NCBI GenBank assembly: GCA_030672465.1 | Contig: DAOVGJ010000273.1 | Span: 1 to 6,540 of the forward strand | Reading direction: 5' to 3' | Origin: Pseudomonadota bacterium | GTDB taxonomy: Bacteria > Desulfobacterota > BSN033 > WVXP01 > G020346125 | Length of the DNA stretch: 6,540 nucleotides | In this document: positions 6,149 through 6,540 of the stretch, in pieces | How the letters are laid out: the number at the start of each line of letters is the position of its first letter | How positions within the stretch are numbered: position 1 is the first letter of the stretch | Notes under the pieces: generated by a model | Databases searched by the model: none | Told to the model about the DNA's origin: nothing | The model's input: only the letters and a program-made list of their open reading frames with translations | Position numbers and translations under genes: made by a program

Positions 6149-6540
6149 TTACCCTGGCTCTTTCACATTCCTAATATTGTAGCGGAACTGTCCCGATTCA
6201 ACCTGGAAGACGTACTTGTCCCCGCGGTGATGTGCATGCATCACCTCAACGGCAACGTTTTTGGAATCGTAAATGATGCTTTCGAGAAAGATGCCCGGAG
6301 ATTGCGGAGAGACGTCGAGCAGCTTTGCGTCCTCCCGGGTAAGGGCCACCGCCCTGAAGCTCTGAATAGAACGGTGGAGTTCTGTTCCGAATTTCTCCAT
6401 GAGGATGTGATAGAGGGATCCCGTAAGTTTCATTCCCAACAGGGATTTGTATTCCCCATAGGGGAGATAGCTTCGCTCGATGACTAGGGGAATGCCATTT
6501 CCTAACCTGAGGCGTTTGGTAAGGATGACCCGGCTATCCC
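6149..6540 (-). CDS. GntR-family regulator, HutC subfamily: C-terminal UTRA domain (N-terminus outside window)
   Basis: The frame is open from the right window edge to a TAA at 6149-6151, giving 129 visible residues. They match the UTRA ligand-binding domain of HutC/FarR-type GntR regulators: LTKRLRLGNGIPLVIERSYL near the start (residues 6-25 of the fragment), then TGSLYHIL (39-46), the LLDVSPQSPGIFLES segment, and the closing HRGDKYVFQV (104-113). The winged-helix DNA-binding domain should lie beyond 6540. UTRA domains bind small effectors such as urocanate, amino-sugar phosphates or alkylphosphonates; the effector here is unknown. An internal TTG (6437-6439) could be mistaken for a start, but family similarity continues upstream of it. 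It is 33 nt before the aminotransferase in the same direction, so it probably regulates this operon, with its operator upstream of the window. Confidence 0.9.
   Translation of the reverse strand, partial: DSRVILTKRLRLGNGIPLVIERSYLPYGEYKSLLGMKLTGSLYHILMEKFGTELHRSIQSFRAVALTREDAKLLDVSPQSPGIFLESIIYDSKNVAVEVMHAHHRGDKYVFQVESGQFRYNIRNVKEPG

Noticed and set aside
6149..6439. Stand-alone 96-residue protein starting at the TTG at 6437-6439
   Set aside because: The same frame continues upstream to the window edge with good UTRA-domain similarity, so it is the C-terminal part of a longer regulator.

Overview
The window carries seven protein genes, all on the minus strand, so transcription runs from the right end to the left. 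In order they are: the C-terminal part of a GntR/UTRA (HutC-type) regulator, a HisC-like PLP aminotransferase, a transaldolase/aldolase-family protein, a B12-binding methyl-carrier (corrinoid) protein, a homologue of monomethylamine methyltransferase MtmB, a HAD-family phosphatase and the N-terminal part of alanine dehydrogenase. Strong Shine-Dalgarno sequences, short gaps and the GntR/UTRA regulator point to a bacterium. A corrinoid protein with its own methyltransferase points to an anaerobe that moves methyl groups through cob(I)amide (acetogen, sulfate reducer or similar). The phylum cannot be fixed from the window.

Layout: regulator (6149 to the right edge), aminotransferase (4994-6115) and transaldolase-like gene (3755-4963) sit close together with gaps of 33 and 30 nt. 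A 232-nt non-coding stretch (3523-3754) follows. It holds a 9-bp imperfect tandem repeat, a possible structured leader and a small hairpin beside the ribosome binding site of the next gene. Then come the corrinoid protein (2863-3522), the MtmB-like methyltransferase (1494-2861, translationally coupled) and the HAD phosphatase (692-1450). A weak terminator-like hairpin at 645-669 precedes alanine dehydrogenase (1-613, cut by the window edge).

The main point of interest is the methyltransferase. It has the length and conserved blocks of MtmB, but its reading frame has no amber codon, and where MtmB carries pyrrolysine it has an ordinary isoleucine codon (ATC, 2271-2273). It is therefore a non-pyrrolysine MtmB homologue with its own corrinoid protein. 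Its substrate is probably not free monomethylamine. The neighbouring aldolase, aminotransferase, phosphatase and alanine dehydrogenase suggest, as inference only, that the methyl donor has a carbon skeleton that is also deaminated and cleaved. The corrinoid:folate (or CoM) methyltransferase and the reductive activase that such a system needs are not in this window.
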